Positions 1 through 9,996 of a stretch of DNA of 64,000 nucleotides are shown in pieces. The notes beneath the pieces were generated by a model. The model saw only the letters and a list, made by a program, of their open reading frames with translations, was not told where the DNA came from and made no database searches. The DNA comes from Mucilaginibacter gilvus. Its GTDB lineage: Bacteria; Bacteroidota; Bacteroidia; Sphingobacteriales; Sphingobacteriaceae. The DNA lies in assembly GCF_004054195.1 (NCBI RefSeq), contig NZ_SBIW01000008.1, forward strand, positions 62,001 through 126,000, written 5' to 3'. The position numbers were made by a program, and so were the translations under genes. The first letter of the stretch is position 1. The number at the start of each line of letters is the position of its first letter.

Positions 1-1298
1 TGTTACTTACTGCCTGCGTAAAAAACCAGGGTGATTGGCCTAAAGGAAAACCAGATAGTACCGAAGCCAAAAGCAATATTGTAGCTATTGGCGGCACATC
101 TCAAACCGACACGGTGGGTAAAGAGCTGGTAGAATCGATTGTAGTAAAAATAAATGAGCCGGGGAGCAGGCTCAATAAATTATTTGTAAAAATATTCCAG
201 CAAACGCTTTGTAATGGCGATTCGGTAATTGAGCGCACAATAAAGAACGGCGAAACGATAAGTTTTAAATGGAGACTAAACAGCCGCCCGGGTGTGCAAA
301 CACTCAATTTTAAGGTGCTTGACAGTGCACTAAACGTAATTGATTCGATCAAAGTGACCGCTACGGCCATCGCACCCAAGCCCGGCTGGCATGTGGCATC
401 ATGCACCATATCCGAAAATGTTGGGGTAAAGAGTTTTGCCATGCTGAGCACGGGTAGGCTCCTGGTATGTTATTCCGGTTCGATAAAGCCGCAATATAGC
501 GACGATAATGGCGTCTCCTGGCACTCGTTTAGTTATACCGATGTAATGTATACGGATAAGGTAATTGTGAGCCCTACCGACGAAATATACCTTGCGGCAA
601 ACAATAATTCGGTATATTATTCTTCGGGCATAGGAGGGCATTGGGAGCGTATGTGGATAACATCGTGGAACACGGAATGGTGCCGCGACCTTGCATTTTT
701 ACCCGACGGCAGATTGCTATACACATCAATGGACGGCGGCATTTTTATAAGAAATAAAAAAGGAGAAAACTTTGTAGAGATTGAGGCTTCGTACCGCCCC
801 ACGGGCGTGGAACTCCGATACATGGCAGAAACAGCTGAGGGTGATATTTATTTTATCAGCCAATTTAATTTTGCTACTAAATTGGTTAAGCTCGACCATA
901 CCACCCAAAAACTTACAGATGTAACAGGTTTACCGGTTACCGATGCTACCTCGTTTTTTATGGATGATAAAGGTGTAATGTTTGCAGGGGGGTATAATAA
1001 AGCCACGGGCTTTGCCGAGCTGCACCGGTCAGATGATAAGGGTATAACCTGGAATAAAATATTCAGCTACAAATACCCAAGCATTTTTTATTATACGGCA
1101 TTATATAATTTTACCAAACAGGTAGATAATAATTACTATTTTAGGGTGGGGACAGCGTATTTTAAAACAGCAGACCTTAAAACTTTTGCGCAAATAGATG
1201 TGCCTTTCAACACCTTTGCAACTCCATATATTGTTGCGAAGAATAACTATTTTATTGTAAACTCATACCCGCTTGTTTTGCAATACCTTGTACCATAA
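1..1298 (+). CDS. Asp-box (BNR-like) surface lipoprotein, 5' end outside the window
   Basis: The reading frame is open from base 3 at the left edge, so the gene starts upstream. A GTG at 114 opens the same frame but is not needed. The first residues read LLTAC, with Cys at bases 15-17, which looks like the end of a lipoprotein signal peptide. The mature part has two Asp-box motifs of the form S-x-D-x-G-x-x-W (SDDNGVSW and SDDKGITW). These are usual in sialidase/BNR or YCF48-like beta-propellers. No catalytic residues of a sialidase can be assigned. It is probably an outer-membrane-anchored beta-propeller of unknown ligand. It converges on dxs with a shared hairpin between them. Confidence 0.7.
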   Translation, partial: LLTACVKNQGDWPKGKPDSTEAKSNIVAIGGTSQTDTVGKELVESIVVKINEPGSRLNKLFVKIFQQTLCNGDSVIERTIKNGETISFKWRLNSRPGVQTLNFKVLDSALNVIDSIKVTATAIAPKPGWHVASCTISENVGVKSFAMLSTGRLLVCYSGSIKPQYSDDNGVSWHSFSYTDVMYTDKVIVSPTDEIYLAANNNSVYYSSGIGGHWERMWITSWNTEWCRDLAFLPDGRLLYTSMDGGIFIRNKKGENFVEIEASYRPTGVELRYMAETAEGDIYFISQFNFATKLVKLDHTTQKLTDVTGLPVTDATSFFMDDKGVMFAGGYNKATGFAELHRSDDKGITWNKIFSYKYPSIFYYTALYNFTKQVDNNYYFRVGTAYFKTADLKTFAQIDVPFNTFATPYIVAKNNYFIVNSYPLVLQYLVP

Positions 1299-1321
1299 AT
1301 CGGGGAGTGCGCGCAATAAGC

Positions 1322-1358
1322 AAAAAAGAGCGACTGGTTAACCCAATCGCTCTTTTTA
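1322..1358. terminator. Bidirectional hairpin terminator
   Basis: The arms AGAGCGACTGG and CCAATCGCTCT form an 11-bp stem with one mismatch. An A-run lies on the left and a T-run on the right, so the hairpin can end transcription of both the lipoprotein gene and the convergent dxs. Confidence 0.75.
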
Positions 1359-1388
1359 TTTTCGTCTTATTTCTTGCTTCCTGACTCT

Positions 1389-3326
1389 TTACGATGCTAT
1401 CGTATGCTTATTGCATTTAATATCTAAACTCTGCACTTTGGCAACTATTGATGCGGCATCGTAACCACATTCGGCCCAAAGTTCGGGTTGTTCGCCGTGT
1501 TCTATGATTTTATCGGGGATACCGAGGCGGATCACGTTGGTGGCCTGGTAATTATTATCGGCCATAAACTCTAAAAGCGCAGTACCCATACCGCCTTCAA
1601 TACAGCCATCTTCCACCGTAATTACGCAACCAAACTTGCTGAACACCTCGTGCAGCATAGTGGCATCTAAAGGTTTTACAAAGCGGAGGTCGTAATGGGC
1701 AGGGTAGTAGCCAAGGTCGTTTAACTGGGCGGTTGCTTTCACCACTTCGTTGCCAATTGCGCCGATGGATACTATGGCAACATCTTCGCCATCGCAAATT
1801 TTGCGGCCCTTGCCAACAGGGATAGCTTTGAAAGGTTTGCGCCAGTCTACCATCACCCCGTTACCGCGCGGGTAACGGATGCTGAACGGGCCCATATTTT
1901 CCAGCTGAGCGGTGTACATGAGGTTGCGCAGTTCTTCCTCGTTCATCGGGGCAGATACCGTCATGTTAGGGATGCAGCGCATAAACGCCAGATCGTAAGC
2001 GCCGTGGTGCGTTGGCCCGTCGGCACCGGCAATACCGGCACGGTCCAGGCAGAAGATCACGTTGAGGTTTTGGATGGCCACATCGTGGATCACCTGGTCG
2101 TAAGCGCGCTGCATAAAGCTGCTGTATATATTACAGAAAGGCACAAGCCCCTGCGTGGCTAATCCGGCAGAAAAAGTAACGGCGTGCTGCTCGGCAATAC
2201 CCACATCAAAGGCGCGGTTTGGCATAGCCTTCATCATCAGATTGAGCGAACTGCCCGATGGCATGGCCGGGGTTATCCCCATAATTTTAGGGTTTGCCTC
2301 GGCAAGCTCTATAATGGTATGGCCAAACACATCCTGGTATTTGGGCGGTTGCGGCTTATCGTATTTTGTTTTCTTTATTTCACCGGTTATCTTATCAAAA
2401 AGGCCGGGAGCGTGCCACTTGGTTTGGTCCTTTTCGGCCAGGGCATAGCCTTTACCTTTTACGGTAATGCAATGCAGCAGCTTAGGGCCGGGGATATCGC
2501 GCAGATCCTTAAGTACTTTAACCAAATGCTCCACATCGTGGCCATCAATCGGACCGAAATAACGGAATTTAAGCGCCTCGAAGAAGTTACTGCGTTTAAG
2601 CAGGGTCCCTTTGATGCTTTTCTCCAGCTTCTTGGCTATTTTAAAAGCATCCGGGCCTATCGCGGATATCTTGGTTAAAATGGTTGCTATATCGTCTCTA
2701 AACCTATTGTATGGCTTGGAGGTGGTAATATCTGTCAAGTATTCTTTCAGCGCGCCCACGTTAGGGTCTATCGACATGTTATTGTCGTTCAGGATCACCA
2801 GCAGGTTGCTGTTTTCTATACCGGCGTGGTTAAGGGCCTCAAAAGCAAGCCCTGCGGTCATGGCGCCATCGCCTATTACGGCTACGTGCTGCCTGTCGGT
2901 CTCGCCCTTGTATTGCGATGCCACGGCCATACCCAGCGCTGCCGAAATGGAGGTAGAGGAGTGGCCAACGCCAAAAGTGTCGTAAATGCTTTCACTGCGT
3001 TTTGGGAAGCCGCTGATGCCGTTATGAATGCGGTTGGTGTGAAACTGGTCGCGACGACCGGTAAGTATTTTGTGGCCGTATGCCTGGTGGCCAACATCCC
3101 AAACCAGTTGGTCGTATGGGGTGTTCAGTACGTATTGTAAGGCTACCGTTAGCTCAACCGTACCCAGGCTGGCAGCAAAGTGGCCGCCGTTTACCGATAC
3201 CACATCGATAATATACTGGCGCAGTTCGTTGCATACCTGTTTCAGTTCTTCTTCCTTAAATTGCTTTAAATCAGACGGATCAACAATCCTTTTTAACAAA
3301 TCACCGGCGGGTACCTGCATGGACAT
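1389..3326 (-). CDS. dxs: 1-deoxy-D-xylulose-5-phosphate synthase
   Basis: A cytoplasmic thiamine-diphosphate enzyme that joins pyruvate and glyceraldehyde 3-phosphate into DXP, the first step of the MEP isoprenoid pathway. The 645 residues match the family length. The N-terminal third carries DVGHQAYGHK and the ThDP motif that begins GDGAMTAG and ends NDNNMSI. The pyrimidine-domain signature GIAEQHAVTFSAG follows near residue 375. A C-terminal transketolase domain completes the protein. The gene is divergent from scpA across 129 bp. A near-consensus -7 box on the minus strand (TTACTTTG, 3348-3355) lies 22 bp upstream of the start. Confidence 0.97.
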   Translation of the reverse strand: MSMQVPAGDLLKRIVDPSDLKQFKEEELKQVCNELRQYIIDVVSVNGGHFAASLGTVELTVALQYVLNTPYDQLVWDVGHQAYGHKILTGRRDQFHTNRIHNGISGFPKRSESIYDTFGVGHSSTSISAALGMAVASQYKGETDRQHVAVIGDGAMTAGLAFEALNHAGIENSNLLVILNDNNMSIDPNVGALKEYLTDITTSKPYNRFRDDIATILTKISAIGPDAFKIAKKLEKSIKGTLLKRSNFFEALKFRYFGPIDGHDVEHLVKVLKDLRDIPGPKLLHCITVKGKGYALAEKDQTKWHAPGLFDKITGEIKKTKYDKPQPPKYQDVFGHTIIELAEANPKIMGITPAMPSGSSLNLMMKAMPNRAFDVGIAEQHAVTFSAGLATQGLVPFCNIYSSFMQRAYDQVIHDVAIQNLNVIFCLDRAGIAGADGPTHHGAYDLAFMRCIPNMTVSAPMNEEELRNLMYTAQLENMGPFSIRYPRGNGVMVDWRKPFKAIPVGKGRKICDGEDVAIVSIGAIGNEVVKATAQLNDLGYYPAHYDLRFVKPLDATMLHEVFSKFGCVITVEDGCIEGGMGTALLEFMADNNYQATNVIRLGIPDKIIEHGEQPELWAECGYDAASIVAKVQSLDIKCNKHTIAS

Positions 3327-3442
3327 TCTTTAGAAGTATTTAACTTACAAAGTAAGCTATATTATGTGATAATTTTAGAATGGTATAAAGGTAATTATTG
3401 TTTTGCAAATAACATTTATAATTGTTTACCGGGTTTTAACTG

Positions 3443-3450
3443 TATTTTTG
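3443..3450 (+). promoter_or_regulatory. -7 box (TATTTTTG) of scpA
   Basis: The sequence matches the Bacteroidota primary-sigma -7 consensus TAnnTTTG exactly. A TTG at 3422-3424, 18 bp upstream, could be the -33 element. The box ends only 5 bases before the scpA ATG, which implies a leaderless or nearly leaderless transcript. Confidence 0.4.
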
Positions 3451-3455
3451 AATTT

Positions 3456-4205
3456 ATGCTGGATAACGACTTCGCGATTAAACTGCCCCAGTTTGAGGGC
3501 CCGTTCGACCTGCTGCTGTTTTTTATAGAGCGCGACGAGCTGGACATTCACGATATCCCCATCGCCAAAATTACCGACGATTTCCTGCATTACATTCACC
3601 AGATGACCGTGCTAAACATGGAGCTGGCCAGCGAATTTATTTTTGTGGCGGCCACGCTGATGCGTATTAAGGCCAAAATGCTGTTGCCCCGCTATAACAC
3701 CGGCGAGGAAGAGAACGAGATGGATACCAAAGAAGGGCTGATCCGGAAGCTGATCGAATACAAAAAATTCAAGGAGCTTTGCGAGGAGATCCGCCCCTGG
3801 GAGGACGAACGCTTTAAACAGGAAAAACGCGGCAACATCAAACTGGACCTGGAGCAGGTTGAGAAAGTAGTAGTCCCCGGCGAAGAACTCTCCGAAATAA
3901 ACCTGTATAAGCTGATGGTGGTGTACAACCGGGTAATGAAGCAATTTTTAACCCGCACCGAAACTGTTACCCACACTGTGGTGCAGTACCCCTACACCAT
4001 AGAAAAACAAAAGCAAGCCATCCAAAACCTATTGCAGATAAACAAAAAGCTCGATTTTAAACACATTGCCGGTAACAGCGAAAACAAGGTGCACTTTGTA
4101 TACAACTTTTTAGCCGTGCTGGAAATGCTGCAACAGGAGATGATAGATATCCAGATAGGGCTTGGCTTTAATAACTTTTGGATAGCGCCGAAAGGGCAGA
4201 TGTGA
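3456..4205 (+). CDS. scpA: Segregation and condensation protein A (kleisin)
   Basis: The kleisin subunit of the SMC-ScpA-ScpB condensin, which folds and segregates the chromosome. The N-terminal signature FEGPFDLLLFFIERDELDI is diagnostic. It is followed by a helical region and a C-terminal winged-helix part. The ATG at 3456 gives 249 residues and places the family motif at the N-terminus. An upstream in-frame start at 3366 would add 30 unrelated residues and would lie before the likely promoter. No scpB or smc gene is nearby. Confidence 0.93.
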   Translation: MLDNDFAIKLPQFEGPFDLLLFFIERDELDIHDIPIAKITDDFLHYIHQMTVLNMELASEFIFVAATLMRIKAKMLLPRYNTGEEENEMDTKEGLIRKLIEYKKFKELCEEIRPWEDERFKQEKRGNIKLDLEQVEKVVVPGEELSEINLYKLMVVYNRVMKQFLTRTETVTHTVVQYPYTIEKQKQAIQNLLQINKKLDFKHIAGNSENKVHFVYNFLAVLEMLQQEMIDIQIGLGFNNFWIAPKGQM

Positions 4206-4275
4206 GGATGATGTGCAAATTTCAGATATGCAGATGAGTGTGTCATGGTGAACTCGTCGAATCGTTTTAACTGCT

Positions 4276-4300
4276 GCCGCAAGCGTCCCCGGCTTGTGGC
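4276..4300. repeat. Short REP-like hairpin
   Basis: The arms GCCGCAAGC (4276-4284) and GCTTGTGGC (4292-4300) pair with one mismatch around a 7-base loop. It lies between scpA and the next lipoprotein. There is no T-run, so it looks more like a dispersed palindrome than a terminator. Confidence 0.4.
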
Positions 4301-4368
4301 CCGCATGCAAGGTAATGATTATGCGAAATCGCGATAAAAGTGTTAAATTACCATCCTAAAGCCTTGCC

Positions 4369-5187
4369 ATGATAAAGAGCATCAAATACCTATTAATATT
4401 CGCAGTACTGGCATTAATGCTGCAATCCTGTGCTAAAGTCGCCGGTGTTATTAACGAAGATGACAAGAACCTTGTTTTGGATGAGGCAGCGGCTGTAGAA
4501 CTGCCGGAGGTAAGCATCCCCTTGGTGAAAACCATAACAACAAAACAGGCTGAGATTGTAAACGGGCAGGAGTTTTATAGCCTGTTGGTGGAGCGTTTTA
4601 AATACGACAGCAAAAACAGGGTTACCTCGTACGATTATAACAACGGCAACTGGGTATACGAGTACACTTACGATGTTGCTAACCGTGTAACCGGCGTTGC
4701 AGAGGATGCGGGCAACTACTTAGTAACCTATAAATACATTTACTATAAAGACCGGATAGTGGCCACATCTAACCGCGATGGTTACAGTATTTTCTTCGAC
4801 GAAAAAAGGCGGCTCGGCAAGATCATGCCTTATGGCTCCCCATCATCAACCCAATATTTGTACGATGGACGAGGCAACATGACCGGAAAAGCGTATGTGT
4901 TAAGTAGCGAAACCCCGCCGTATGGTACGCACACCTTCGATGATAAAAAGAACCCCTTTAGCCGTGTGGCCGGTTATAACCTGCATTTTAACTACCTGGC
5001 TACCGTAAACCTGAAACACGAAGTACTTGGCAACATAAACAACCCCTTGTTTGCGGATAATAGTACAGGTGTGAGCATCGGTACCCGTACCTACACCTAT
5101 AATGCGGGCGGCTATCCCCTAACCTCGAAAACGATTTATAACGATGGAAAGCATGTCGATTATGAAACGTACGAGTACACGCAGTAA
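4369..5187 (+). CDS. Lipoprotein with YD/RHS-like repeats
   Basis: Residues 1-21 form a lipoprotein signal peptide that ends in the lipobox LQSC. From about residue 75 on there are repeats rich in Tyr, Asp, Asn and Gly (for example YDSKNRVTSYDYNN and YTYDVANRVTGV). They resemble the YD/RHS beta-repeats of Bacteroidota surface lipoproteins (DUF4595-like). No enzymatic motif is visible. It stands alone, 163 bp behind scpA and 209 bp before glyA. Its function is unknown, but a role at the outer membrane surface is likely. Confidence 0.75.
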   Translation: MIKSIKYLLIFAVLALMLQSCAKVAGVINEDDKNLVLDEAAAVELPEVSIPLVKTITTKQAEIVNGQEFYSLLVERFKYDSKNRVTSYDYNNGNWVYEYTYDVANRVTGVAEDAGNYLVTYKYIYYKDRIVATSNRDGYSIFFDEKRRLGKIMPYGSPSSTQYLYDGRGNMTGKAYVLSSETPPYGTHTFDDKKNPFSRVAGYNLHFNYLATVNLKHEVLGNINNPLFADNSTGVSIGTRTYTYNAGGYPLTSKTIYNDGKHVDYETYEYTQ

Positions 5188-5324
5188 ACAGTGTTTGGTA
5201 TATGTGGGGATATTAATAAACTTAGGCCCCACTGCCGCTTGCGGTAGCGTATAAAACTCCAAGTCCACCTAACGTACATCCAACCCACCCCGTTTTCCAA
5301 CTCATTTAATATAATCACGCCCTT

Positions 5325-5361
5325 TTTATCTCAAATCTCACATCTAATATCTCAAATCTAA
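5325..5361 (+). repeat. Simple direct repeat upstream of glyA
   Basis: The phrase ATCTCAAATCT occurs twice, about 20 bases apart, in an AT-rich stretch just before glyA. The surrounding bases are made of the same words (ATCT, CAAATC). It may be neutral or part of the glyA 5' region. Confidence 0.35.
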
Positions 5362-5396
5362 TTTTATAGCTAACTTAGCGCGCATTACACACAACA

Positions 5397-6683
5397 ATGA
5401 AAAGAGATAAATTAATATTTAAATTACTGGATGAAGAGCAGCAGCGCCAGGAAGAAGGCATTGAGCTTATAGCATCAGAAAATTTTGTGAGCAAGCAGGT
5501 GATGGAAGCCGCTGGCTCTGTTGCAACCAACAAATATGCCGAAGGCTTACCGGGCAAACGCTACTACGGCGGCTGCGAAATAGTTGATGAAATTGAAACC
5601 ATTGCTATTGATCGCGCTAAGCAGTTGTTTAACGCCGAGTGGGCAAACGTGCAGCCGCATAGCGGTGCGCAGGCCAATGCCGCGGTTATGCTGGCTGTTT
5701 TACAACCCGGCGATAAAATATTAGGGTTCGATCTTTCTCATGGTGGCCACTTAACCCATGGCTCGGCGGTAAACTTTTCTGGTAAATTATATCAGCCGCA
5801 TTTTTATGGGGTTAAAAAAGATACGGGTTATGTAGATTATGAGCAGCTGAAAGAAGTTGCCCTGCGCGAAAAACCAAAACTGATCATCTGCGGTGCTTCG
5901 GCTTACTCGCGCGATTGGGATTACGAGTTTATCCGCGCCGTTGCAGATGAGGTTGGTGCTTTGGTGCTTGCCGATATTTCGCACCCGGCCGGCTTAATTG
6001 CCCGCGGTTTACTTACCGATCCGCTGCCGCATTGCCATATTGTTACTACCACTACCCACAAAACCCTGCGCGGCCCGCGTGGTGGTCTTATACTGTTAGG
6101 TAAAGATTTTGAGAACCCATGGGGCTTAAAGACACCAAAAGGCGAAGTGAGGATGATGTCGGCCTTGTTGGATATGGCTGTTTTCCCGGGTACACAGGGT
6201 GGTCCGCTGGAGCATATCATCGCGGCTAAGGCCATCGCTTTTGGCGAGGCTTTGAGCGATAGCTACATGAAATACATTTTGCAGGTGAAAGTTAACGGCG
6301 CGGCCATGGCCAAAGCGTTTGTTGAGCGCGGTTACGATATCATCTCGGGCGGTACCGATAACCACCTGATGCTGATAGATCTGCGTAACAAAAACATCAG
6401 TGGTAAAGCTGCCGAGAAGGCTTTGGTAAGTGCCGATATCACCGCGAACAAAAACATGGTGCCTTATGATGATAAGTCGCCGTTTGTTACTTCGGGCATC
6501 CGTGTGGGTACAGCTGCGATAACCACCCGTGGCTTAAAAGAGAAACACATGGATACCATTGTGGAGCTGATAGATATGGTAATAAACGACCCCGAAAACG
6601 AAACTGTTTTAAAGAAAGTACGTAAAAGGGTGCACAAGCTGATGGAAGACCATCCGCTTTATCGCGATAAGCACCTGGGCTAA
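5397..6683 (+). CDS. glyA: Serine hydroxymethyltransferase
   Basis: A cytoplasmic PLP enzyme that interconverts serine plus tetrahydrofolate and glycine plus 5,10-methylene-THF, the main source of one-carbon units. The 428 residues match the family. The N-terminus has the conserved IELIASENF. The substrate-loop region GKRYYGG is present. The PLP lysine is Lys222 in [13 protein letters not shown]. The next gene, a hybrid histidine kinase, starts 2 bp after the stop, so the two are probably co-transcribed. Confidence 0.97.
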   Translation: MKRDKLIFKLLDEEQQRQEEGIELIASENFVSKQVMEAAGSVATNKYAEGLPGKRYYGGCEIVDEIETIAIDRAKQLFNAEWANVQPHSGAQANAAVMLAVLQPGDKILGFDLSHGGHLTHGSAVNFSGKLYQPHFYGVKKDTGYVDYEQLKEVALREKPKLIICGASAYSRDWDYEFIRAVADEVGALVLADISHPAGLIARGLLTDPLPHCHIVTTTTHKTLRGPRGGLILLGKDFENPWGLKTPKGEVRMMSALLDMAVFPGTQGGPLEHIIAAKAIAFGEALSDSYMKYILQVKVNGAAMAKAFVERGYDIISGGTDNHLMLIDLRNKNISGKAAEKALVSADITANKNMVPYDDKSPFVTSGIRVGTAAITTRGLKEKHMDTIVELIDMVINDPENETVLKKVRKRVHKLMEDHPLYRDKHLG

Positions 6684-6685
6684 CA

Positions 6686-9600
6686 ATGGACGTAGAGCAT
6701 CATACCCCTTCGGAACTGGAAAGCAGGCGTATAACTGCCCTGCATTCCTATGATATCTTAGATACCCTACCCGAAAAGGAGTATGATGCTATTACCCGCC
6801 TGGCCTCCTATATATGCCAGGTTCCCATTGCCTTTATCTCTTTTATAGACGATTCCAGGCAATGGATAAAATCCACCATTGGGCTTGATATTGAACAAGT
6901 GCCAATTGAAGATACCTTTTGCCAGCACACCATTAAGGAAGATCATTTAGTTATTATTCCCGACCTCACAAAAAAAGAAGGGTTTTGCGAGGAAGAAATG
7001 GTTAAAGGCGATTTCGGCCTGCGGTTTTATGGCAGCGCCCCGCTGATAGATCCCGAGGGCTACCGCATTGGTACCCTATGCGTGCTCGATACCCATGTAA
7101 GGCACATCACCGATGAACAGCAGGATGCCCTTAAAGTGCTGGCGAGCGAAGTGATATCGCACCTGGTGCTGCGTAAGCAGAAGAAAGAGCTGGAAAAAAG
7201 CCTGGCAGTTCATAAAGACTTCTATGCCCTATTCAATAATTCAACAGAGATCCATTTAATTGCCGGTGCCGATTCTAACATCGAACTGATAAATAACTGT
7301 ATTTTAGATATTTTAGGCTACACGGTAGAGGAGGCTACGGGCAGGTCGTTATGGAGTTTTGTAGCTGGACAAAACCGCGAACAGTTTGTGCCGGTGATAC
7401 AAAAAGCGGTGGCCACGCAAAAACCCTTCGAAATTGAGACCCAAACCGTAACCCGCGGCGGCGATATCAAATGGATCAGCTGGACCGCCGTACACAAAGC
7501 CGGCAAATGGTTTTGCAGCGGCCGCGATATTACTTTTCAAAAGAAATTAATACTGCAAACAGAACAACTTTCGCTGGTGGCCAGTAAAATAAAGAACGGC
7601 GTAGTGATAAGCGATGCCGATGATAAAGTTATTTGGACCAACAATGCCTTTGAACACATTACCGGGTACAACAACCAGGATGTAGAGCACAAATACCTGG
7701 GGCAGGTACTTAAAGGTAAGCCAAAAGATGACGAGGCCGAAGATAAACTGCTTGATGCGATAAGGAAGAATTTATCATACGAGGTGGAACTATCTATGCT
7801 CACCAAGAATGGACAGCCTATTTGGATCTCGGTAACCAACTCCGTTATTTATGCGAGCGATGGCGTGATAGAAAAATACATCCGTATTATTATCGACATC
7901 ACCTTTCGAAAGCGTGCCGAGCAGGACGTAGAGATATTATCCTTTGCGGCCCGCAAATCGCCAAGCGGTATCATGATCCGCGATACCAAAGGCAAGATCA
8001 TCTGGATGAATGAGTCGATGGAGAAGATCATCGGTTACTCTTTGGATGAGTTAAAAGGGCAAACCATTGGCACCAAACTCATAGGCGAAGAAACGGACCT
8101 CGAGGTTTTCAAGGGTGCCGTACAAAAAGTGAAAGAGAACAAGCCTTACGAGGTTGAAATAAAAATATATAAAAAAGACGGTTCTACCGCCTGGGTGTTC
8201 ATATCAAACAGCCCGCTGTTTAACGAAATAGGAAGCGTAGAGCGGCAAATAGGCGTAATGGTTGATATTACCAGCCGTAAAAAAGCTGAGGAGCAATTAA
8301 CCCTGCTATCGCTTGTAGCCAGCAAAACCACCAGCGGTGTGGTTATTAATGATAGCGAAGGCAAGGTAGAATGGGTGAACGATGCCTTTGAATACATTAC
8401 CGGCTACACGTTGGATGATGTGAAGGATAAACATCTCGGCGATTCGCTGAAGGGCGAGCTGACCGATGTATCCATTATCACCAAAGCGCGCGAACTATCA
8501 GAGAAAAAACAGTCTTTTGAGGTTGACCTGCTAATTTATCGTAAAGATGGGCAACCTGTTTGGATCTCGGTCATCAACTCCGTTATTACCGATGATGCAG
8601 GCAGGGTTGATAAATACATTGAAGTTATAATTGATATCACTGCCAAAAAGAAAGCCGAGCTGGAACTGATAGCAGCTAAGGAAGAGGCGCAGCAGCTGAG
8701 CCGTGCCAAGGATATGTTCATTGGTGTAATGAGCCATGAGATCCGCACGCCGCTGAACGCGGTGATTGGGATGAGCCACCTGCTGCTGAACGATAACCCT
8801 TTGGAATCGCAAAGGGAGAACCTCAGCATCCTCAAATTCTCGGCAGAAAACTTAATGACGCTGATAAACGATGTGCTTGATTTTACCAAGATAGAGACCG
8901 GTAATATAGAACTGGAAAAAGCGCACGTGAATGTTCGCGATATGATCCAGGGGGTTACAGCATCTATGCAATATAAGGCGCATGAAAATAACATCTACCT
9001 TAAAAGCAGCATAGAGGAAGCCATCCCGGCTATTGTAATTGGCGACAGGGCGCGGCTGGTGCAAATTTTGCTGAATTTGGTAAGCAACGCGGTTAAATTT
9101 ACGGCCACAGGTGGCGTTGATATTGATTTAACGGTAATAGAAGATACGAAAAAAACCGTAAGAATACGTTTTGCCGTATCTGACAGTGGAATAGGTATTG
9201 CAAAAAACAAATTAAATACCATCTTTGAATCTTTTAAGCAGGCAGAAGCAAACACCACCCGCGAATATGGCGGAACAGGACTGGGCTTGGCTATCAGCAA
9301 GAGGCTGATAGAGTTGCATGATTCAAGGATAAATGTAGACAGCATACCGGGGCAGGGTTCAACTTTTTGGTTTACCATAACCTTTAAAAAGCTGGAAGAC
9401 CAAACCATAAACAATAGTAATAAAGTGGAAACAGGATTAAATATCAACGTGCTGGTAGTAGATGATAACCAAATAAACAGGTTATTGATAAACAAGGTTC
9501 TGAAAAAATGGGGCGCCACCGCCGATTTTGCAGAGAATGGCCAGGAGGCGATAGATAAGCTGGAGCTGCACAAAAACTTTGATGTGGTGCTGATGGATAT

Positions 9601-9814
9601 CCACATGCCTATAATGGGCGGGCTGGAAGCAGCAGGCATTATCCGCACCTTTACAGATCCGTACTTCCAAAAATTACCTATCATAGCCCTTACCGCATCT
9701 ATGCTGAGCAACCAGATGGGCCAGATAGAGAGTGCCGGCATGAATGATTATATTCTAAAACCGTTCGACCCTACCACCCTGCACATGAAACTGAGCAAGT
9801 ATCAGAAACAGTAA
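6686..9814 (+). CDS. GAF-PAS4-hybrid histidine kinase with receiver domain
   Basis: A predicted cytoplasmic hybrid sensor kinase of 1042 residues with no transmembrane segment. Domains in order: GAF (about 20-165), PAS1 (175-290), PAS2 (295-412), PAS3 (417-535), PAS4 (541-655), HisKA (674-740) with phospho-acceptor His684 in MSHEIRTPLN, HATPase_c (about 785-905, with NLVSNAVKFT, GIGIA and GGTGLGLAIS), and REC (922-1040) with phospho-acceptor Asp971 in VVLMDIHMP. PAS2 and PAS4 are clearly similar to each other, which points to an internal duplication. There is no output domain, so a downstream Hpt or response regulator must lie elsewhere. A hairpin terminator follows. The ligand is unknown. 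Confidence 0.93.
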   Translation: MDVEHHTPSELESRRITALHSYDILDTLPEKEYDAITRLASYICQVPIAFISFIDDSRQWIKSTIGLDIEQVPIEDTFCQHTIKEDHLVIIPDLTKKEGFCEEEMVKGDFGLRFYGSAPLIDPEGYRIGTLCVLDTHVRHITDEQQDALKVLASEVISHLVLRKQKKELEKSLAVHKDFYALFNNSTEIHLIAGADSNIELINNCILDILGYTVEEATGRSLWSFVAGQNREQFVPVIQKAVATQKPFEIETQTVTRGGDIKWISWTAVHKAGKWFCSGRDITFQKKLILQTEQLSLVASKIKNGVVISDADDKVIWTNNAFEHITGYNNQDVEHKYLGQVLKGKPKDDEAEDKLLDAIRKNLSYEVELSMLTKNGQPIWISVTNSVIYASDGVIEKYIRIIIDITFRKRAEQDVEILSFAARKSPSGIMIRDTKGKIIWMNESMEKIIGYSLDELKGQTIGTKLIGEETDLEVFKGAVQKVKENKPYEVEIKIYKKDGSTAWVFISNSPLFNEIGSVERQIGVMVDITSRKKAEEQLTLLSLVASKTTSGVVINDSEGKVEWVNDAFEYITGYTLDDVKDKHLGDSLKGELTDVSIITKARELSEKKQSFEVDLLIYRKDGQPVWISVINSVITDDAGRVDKYIEVIIDITAKKKAELELIAAKEEAQQLSRAKDMFIGVMSHEIRTPLNAVIGMSHLLLNDNPLESQRENLSILKFSAENLMTLINDVLDFTKIETGNIELEKAHVNVRDMIQGVTASMQYKAHENNIYLKSSIEEAIPAIVIGDRARLVQILLNLVSNAVKFTATGGVDIDLTVIEDTKKTVRIRFAVSDSGIGIAKNKLNTIFESFKQAEANTTREYGGTGLGLAISKRLIELHDSRINVDSIPGQGSTFWFTITFKKLEDQTINNSNKVETGLNINVLVVDDNQINRLLINKVLKKWGATADFAENGQEAIDKLELHKNFDVVLMDIHMPIMGGLEAAGIIRTFTDPYFQKLPIIALTASMLSNQMGQIESAGMNDYILKPFDPTTLHMKLSKYQKQ

Positions 9815-9819
9815 GTTTG

Positions 9820-9850
9820 GTGAGTTGTGAATAGAGAGTAGAGAGTGGTT
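9820..9850 (+). repeat. Phrase-like intergenic repeat (GTGAGTTGTGAATAGAG family)
   Basis: The stretch after the kinase stop consists of G/T/A words such as GAGTTGTGAATAG and GAGAGTAGAGAG. The same GTGAGTTGTGAATAG string recurs at 53856-53870 in this window, so it belongs to a dispersed family. Confidence 0.5.
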
Positions 9851-9893
9851 TTTAAATCGAATTCTGAAGTTTGGCTGCTCAAAATAATACGAG

Positions 9894-9916
9894 GCGTTCC
9901 GATGGAACGCTTTTTT
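9894..9916 (+). terminator. Rho-independent terminator of the histidine kinase gene
   Basis: A perfect 7-bp stem, GCGTTCC-GAT-GGAACGC, is followed at once by six T residues. It lies 80 bp behind the kinase stop and ahead of the convergent comF. Confidence 0.85.
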
Positions 9917-9996
9917 GTTTTATAATGATATCAGGACAGGGTTTTCAACCTGCAAATCAAAATCCAAAAAATCGCAAAAATTCGTTTAACCCCGGT

